The translations under genes were made by a program, and so were the position numbers. 64,000 nt of DNA from Drosophila pseudoobscura (Eukaryota; Arthropoda; Insecta; Diptera; Drosophilidae): assembly GCF_009870125.1 (NCBI RefSeq), contig NC_046683.1:15757001-15821000 (forward strand). The letters are read 5' to 3'. The notes beneath the pieces were generated by a model. The model saw only the letters and a program-made list of their open reading frames with translations. It did no database searches and had not been told where the DNA came from. Positions within the stretch are counted from its first letter, which is position 1, and each line of letters begins with the position of its first letter. Shown here in pieces: positions 59,001 through 64,000 of this stretch.

Positions 59001-62000
59001 GACTAATGCAAAATGCCTGGCGATGCTCATAAACACCTCATCAGCGATCATTACGATGCCTTCTACGAACGAAATTACGATAGAAATAAGCCCAGACCCA
59101 AAAGAAATCCCAAACGAAATATATGTCTCAATAAATCTGGCCAACGCCGACGCCTGCCCCATCATCATCATCATCATCATCGCCGTCGCCGTCGTCGCCG
59201 TCGTGGTCGCATCCCCAGCATAACTATAAATCTCTTGGCCGATCGCAGCTCGTTAAAAAATTAAATTAATAAAACTTAATTTGCACACAAGGCAACAAAG
59301 ACAAATAAAAAAAGCAGCTTAACGCTCTAAAAAAAAAAACTAAAGCAGCACCAAAAAAAAAAAGCGAAAGACAATAGGCCCCTCCAAATGACCAAATCAG
59401 AGCTCCAAATTAGCAGCCCACCACTTGGTGGATCATTCCTCCGCTCAGTGCGGTGTTGTTGTCGAGGCATACCCTTCATCAGAGGGTAGCATGGCCATTG
59501 CCGTAGTTAAGGTGGCATTTTCAGTACAGAACATACATTCTGGTCAACCGATCATATCTTTCAGACCCTAACTGACTGCAATCTATACCGACTCTTCTTG
59601 TGTCCCTAAGTTGAAGCTTCCACAAGAAAGGGTATCCCAAGCTTCGACTCGAATTGTTGATTGCGTTTTTAGTTATTTGAATTTATTTTGTTTTATTTTT
59701 TTGAGGGCGTTGCGACGTCGGCTCGCTCGGCCAGATAATGATCGATTTGGGGCTCGAAAAATGTGTCAAAAGCAACACGAAAGCCACTCCAATGAGTCGA
59801 CGGATTTGATTGTGGCTCACACAATGTCGGGCTTCAATTGTTGGTGCTTCGACGGATGATTGATGGAGCGGACAATGGAGCAGGGAGCAGAGTGGACACA
59901 AGGGGAAGGATTCTCATCATGAATTCTCCCCCTAGCAAGTGGGTCAAAAGGGACTATAATTCGATATTAATTTGCTTATGCATACGTTTAAAATAAATGC
60001 GAAAATTCCGAGTTCATATTTGAGCAAAAGCGGCTAACCGGAAGCGGATGTTCTCTCAGAGTTGCATCTACCGCTTGCGGCTTATGTCACATACCGACTG
60101 CATCATCAAGTTTGATACTTTTCGAAGGGATATGACAGATATTAGATTAAATAACGATGAAAACTAAAGCTAAAATGAATAAATCTTAGAAAACTTAATA
60201 ATTACGATAGGAATAATGTAAAAAGATACCAAGTTCTTATTTTAGTATTAGCATTTTATAGACAAAAGCATCTGATTGAATTTACCAGTAAGCTCTGAAG
60301 TAGTGCATTATATAGAAGATCTGGTTATCCACCTAGATGGAATAGTTTCAACAAGCAATGTTGTAAACCAACGCTGCGAAAGGCTCCACCACTCCACTCC
60401 AAATACAATCGTATTCAACAAATTTGTGCCACTTTCACTTGCATTTGCACCAAACCCCCCCCGCCTCACAGTCGTAAACAGCCCTTTGCAGCATTCAACC
60501 GACGCAAATCCAATTTGTTTGCCTAGGATGCATGAACCACAAATCAATTACGCGACCCCCTCTCTTCGGAAACAACATCAACAACAACAGCAAAAACAAA
60601 GGCAACAAAACGAGGAAAAACTACACAGCTCAAATTAATGAAAATCGAATGAAAAGCGCCGCGGTGGTCGCTGACGCCACATGCAGGGCACCGGGGGAAA
60701 TATCGCTGGTTTATATTCATACGAGTATGTACATAAAAACAAAAATATATATCTCAGGAAAACGAAGACACGGTAGTTTTTGACTCAATTCTTCTTTTTG
60801 GTAAAACAAATTCATTACGCAACAGCCAACAATACGAGTATGAATGTATGTGGCATCGAGCATGACAAATGGAACGGGGCAAGGGGCAAGAGGCACCACC
60901 AGAACAGCGGGTGGCGGCTAAGCCAATAAAGATAGAGAGAGCGACCCTCGGCCTCGGCCCCGGCCCCGGCCCCGGTCTCGGGTTTAGCGTGAAAAATGTG
61001 TGAGAAAAGCCACACAAGTCGACAAGCCCAACACACGAGATCTTTGATTGAGTTGCATTTCCTGATTTTCCAAAAACGAATCCGAAACTTTCAATGGAAA
61101 AACAAAACAAAAAACCCGCGTAACCGTAGACAACTTCAAAAAATCCACAAGAAACCCCCCAACAATATTGTTGACAAAACAAATAAACATGAGGGAAAAA
61201 CAGTGAAACTTTGCGGCGAAAATTCAAACGAAAAAGAAGTTACAGCTCAAATTACGGAAAACCGAAATCAGTGCCTCCTCCAAAGAACTCTCCAAATGAC
61301 ATGTAACCGAAAATGCAGCGGCCTGTCATTATCCTTCGAGTGTAACCCAACCCAACCCGAGAGACACAGAGAGAGAGAGAGAGAGGTCACAAAAAAGGGA
61401 GGAAACTCTCGACTAAACTGAAATCGAGGGAGAACAGAGAAGAGCAGAGAAGAGAGCACTCTAATCTGCGAGTATCTGCTGGGTTCTGCTGGTCCCGGGG
61501 ATAAGTGCGGTTGCATTTGCAGTGGACTTTGATTTACATAAAACTCGCATTCAGATGACAAACAGGACCAACACTTGTCCCTACTGTCCCTCCTATTTTC
61601 TTATATTTCCTGCCCTTTTTTTTTGTCTTTTTTCTGTGTGTTCTCCTGCGGCGCCCCAAACAGTCAAGTGGAAAATCCTCGATGCCTCTGAGGGGTTTCA
61701 AGTGGTCAAAACTATTCACGAAAATGCATTCCACTTGGCTATGGAAATTTGATTTTCATGTTTTGGATGTTTGTGCAACGCCCTATCCCGAACCCCATCC
61801 CAATCCCCATCCTCATCTCAACCACATTTCAGCCTAATTTATGGAGGTCCTTGTGACGGCAGAGTCATTTGAAAATACTTTTGTTCCTAATTGCAATCGT
61901 GTCCGTCTGCAGCTGTCACCGGACCACTATCCCTAATCACTCTCGGACACACCCCCCAGAAAAACGACTTTGGCAACATCCTTGGGCGGCCAGAGATTAG

Positions 62001-64000
62001 ATTTAGGATCCTATTAGGCGGCAAACTGTCCATTAAGATTAGATATAGTATGTGGCATTGGATGTAGGACTGGTGAGAAAATTGGGAATGGAAGGAAGAG
62101 TATCGTATAACAGATTGATAGTCACATTTCATCTGTATAAAGATATCTAGAATCTTTTAACACTTTATTAATTACATAATTGAGATCATAAATGCTGATT
62201 GCTAAAGGGAATTAGTAAGGGTATTAGGTAGCGTATTCAAATACGCAATTGCAAACCAGAACTTTTCGCATTCTTTCTTCCATAAAACACAAAGAAATCT
62301 CGCAGAATCAGGGGCTGTCTGGATTTCACTTTCGATCGCAATTCCCCGAGATCCCCATAGCGTACCATGTTCGACTTTGGCCTCGGGGCCTGGCGTCAGT
62401 TGTCTCCAGTCTTCAGTCTCCGGATCTCTGTTGCCGGGTCGTGTCTGGTCTATGCCCCGAGTCTAGCAGAAAATAGATGATGTTTGGATGTAGGCAAAAG
62501 TCAAAAGAATTTTCAGCCTATGTCAACGTGGCCCCACCGATGGGGAGACAGAGACTAAGGCTGAGTCAGAGTCAGAGTCGGAGAAAGAATTCTGCAGATG
62601 GAACAGAAATAGAACTCTAGTCCCCTCCAATACCAAAATGAGACTGTGCCTCTTTCTCTCTCCCTATCTCCAGATATTTTCGCATTAAACATGTCAAACG
62701 CTCGTCTCGTCGTCGGCTGCAATTAATAAAGGTGCTACATGGGGACTGGCACTGGGACTGGGGATTCTAGAGGAATGGCGGTGTGGGCGGGAGGGGGGGA
62801 CTGACTGGGGGATGACTGGATCAAGCGACCAAATTGTCTGCGAGGCTATCCAAGAATAGATACCCAGTCCCTGCCCTTCTCCCTCCCTCACTCTTTGTGG
62901 CTCTTCCTGTTGGACGCGATGCATTGCTTTGTGTGTTAATTTGTCGTCCCACCAGCTCCAGGGTCCCTCCAGGAGGAGCGACGGGGAGTTTGAGTATCGT
63001 TTCAGCTTAAGTGGGAAAGCCCAAGAGTTCTAGACGTTTTTGGGGGAGAGATCGGTAATACCCTCGGCAGCATTTTACGCCCTCTAGTATTTCTTCTGGT
63101 TATTTATTTGCCGCGTCTGTTTGGCATTTTTGGTTGGGGTCGAAGAACAAAGCGTTTTCGGGGGCGTCGAGGGGGACACTTTTTTTATAACTCTGCTCTG
63201 GGGCTACATTTTTCAATGTCCCCAACTCGGGGGCGGCTTACCTGACGGGGAAATAAAGGAAATGGCGGAGAGAGCACAGCTCCGTGCTCCGTGCTCCGTT
63301 CTCCGACGATTATTGATCTTTAGCCAGAAGTTTGTTAAATTTCCGCGGCTATTTTTGGGTAGCACTCATCCATCCCCCGAGCACACATGTACGGGGACAT
63401 ACGGGGGGCGGACATACATGTATGTACGGTTGAAACACTTCCGTTAATGCATTGATATCACGTGCTAGACAATGTTGACAATTTGATTAGGATTCGGGGC
63501 ATTTTTTCAGGGGATTTAGTCTTCAGAGATCTCACCAAATTTCTGTTGACTTTTAACAATTCGGTGAATAGATGATGTTGGAAAAGTTTTTGAGGATCAA
63601 ACGTATCAGTACATTCTTTTTATAAACGTGTATCCAGAGCACTGAGTATTCTCCGAAAAACATGCAGGTTTCCTGAAGCTGTTTCCGTTCTTCACTTGAT
63701 TAAACTCGGGTATCAAATCAGGAAACTTTTAAATACAATACATAATTTGAATATTTATTGAATTATTCTTGATTCCAATCCACCAGACGGAAGGCCTTGC
63801 TGCCCTGGCTATAACCATTAATTGTACTATAGGATTAATCTTAGGATCGAGTATGTACATATTGTTGATTGATTATTGTGCGTGTCATCTCTCCTTTGCC
63901 GCCTAATTCTACGAACATAAGGAAATATAATTTTTTATTTTGTTGTTTGTGGAACCTGTAATTAGGTGCTTAGTGAATAAAAGTGATGGCAAATAAACGG
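56041..64000. other. Noncoding, simple-sequence-rich DNA
   Basis: No supported gene. It holds CTGCTCTGCTCTG repeats near 56461, GAGCCAGAGCCAGAGCCAGG near 57604, CATCAT/CGCCGT trinucleotides at 59161-59210, poly-A tracts at 59330-59365, CGGCCC repeats at 60950-60976, a GA run at 61367-61387, and frequent long pyrimidine tracts. The sequence is similar in character to the first 9 kb, as expected if both are intron or intergenic DNA. Confidence 0.5.

Noticed and set aside
58681-59223. 180-codon plus-strand frame ending in an isoleucine and valine/alanine run
   Set aside because: The hydrophobic tail is a reading of CATCAT/GCCGTC trinucleotide repeats. The other frames give His and Arg runs of equal length (83 codons at 59013-59264, with a fair start context), so no frame is favoured and no domain is seen.
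60276-60638. 120-codon plus frame with a glutamine run
   Set aside because: It starts without an ATG, the Gln run comes from a CAA repeat, and there is no splice or promoter support.

Overview
The window looks like Drosophila euchromatin, most likely from the obscura group. The signs are short GT-AG introns of 52-72 nt, Ohler-type core promoter motifs (DRE, Motif 1), abundant TACATATGTATG-type and GAGA-type simple sequence, and dispersed DINE-1/ISY-like (Helitron-type) repeats of a form I associate with that group. The species call is an inference. Most of the sequence outside the centre is gene-poor and reads as intron or intergenic DNA. Most open frames there run through microsatellites or poly-pyrimidine tracts and are not credible genes.

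The main feature is a head-to-tail tandem array of five units of about 5.33 kb (23711-50376). Each unit carries the same cargo. A minus-strand gene of 389 codons, intact in all five units, encodes an N-terminal PWWP domain and a C-terminal helical domain resembling the LEDGF integrase-binding domain; this is the JASPer/LEDGF architecture. Upstream of it on the same strand is a 44-codon ORF starting MSQISDDDD. On the plus strand is a short intact ORF matching the C-terminal membrane hairpin of ARL6IP1. Two further blocks look like decayed genes, one on each strand. Units are nearly identical, but shared variants form a mosaic (2=3; 4~5 in places; 1~5 in places), which points to unequal crossing-over and gene conversion. 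Unit 4 is the outlier: its PWWP protein has five replacement changes and no silent ones in about 280 bp, all in the IBD-like region.

Left of the array (1-23.7 kb) lie simple-sequence-rich DNA, a candidate two-exon minus-strand gene end at 9.62-9.82 kb, an MSQ-type ORF start at 9.9 kb related to the small array ORF, a DRE/Motif 1 promoter at 14.2-14.46 kb followed by two small ORFs (50 and 41 codons, the second spliced), DINE-1-like copies, a 240 bp element with inverted ends, and a broken Tudor-domain gene just outside the array (22.95-23.58 kb). Right of the array (50.4-64 kb) are coding-like fragments with no recognised family, another DINE-1-like copy at 55.5 kb, and otherwise apparently noncoding DNA.

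Working hypothesis (inference): this is a recently amplified chromatin-reader gene cluster, a pattern seen for genes under dosage or sex-chromosome conflict in Drosophila. The chromosome and expression cannot be told from the sequence.
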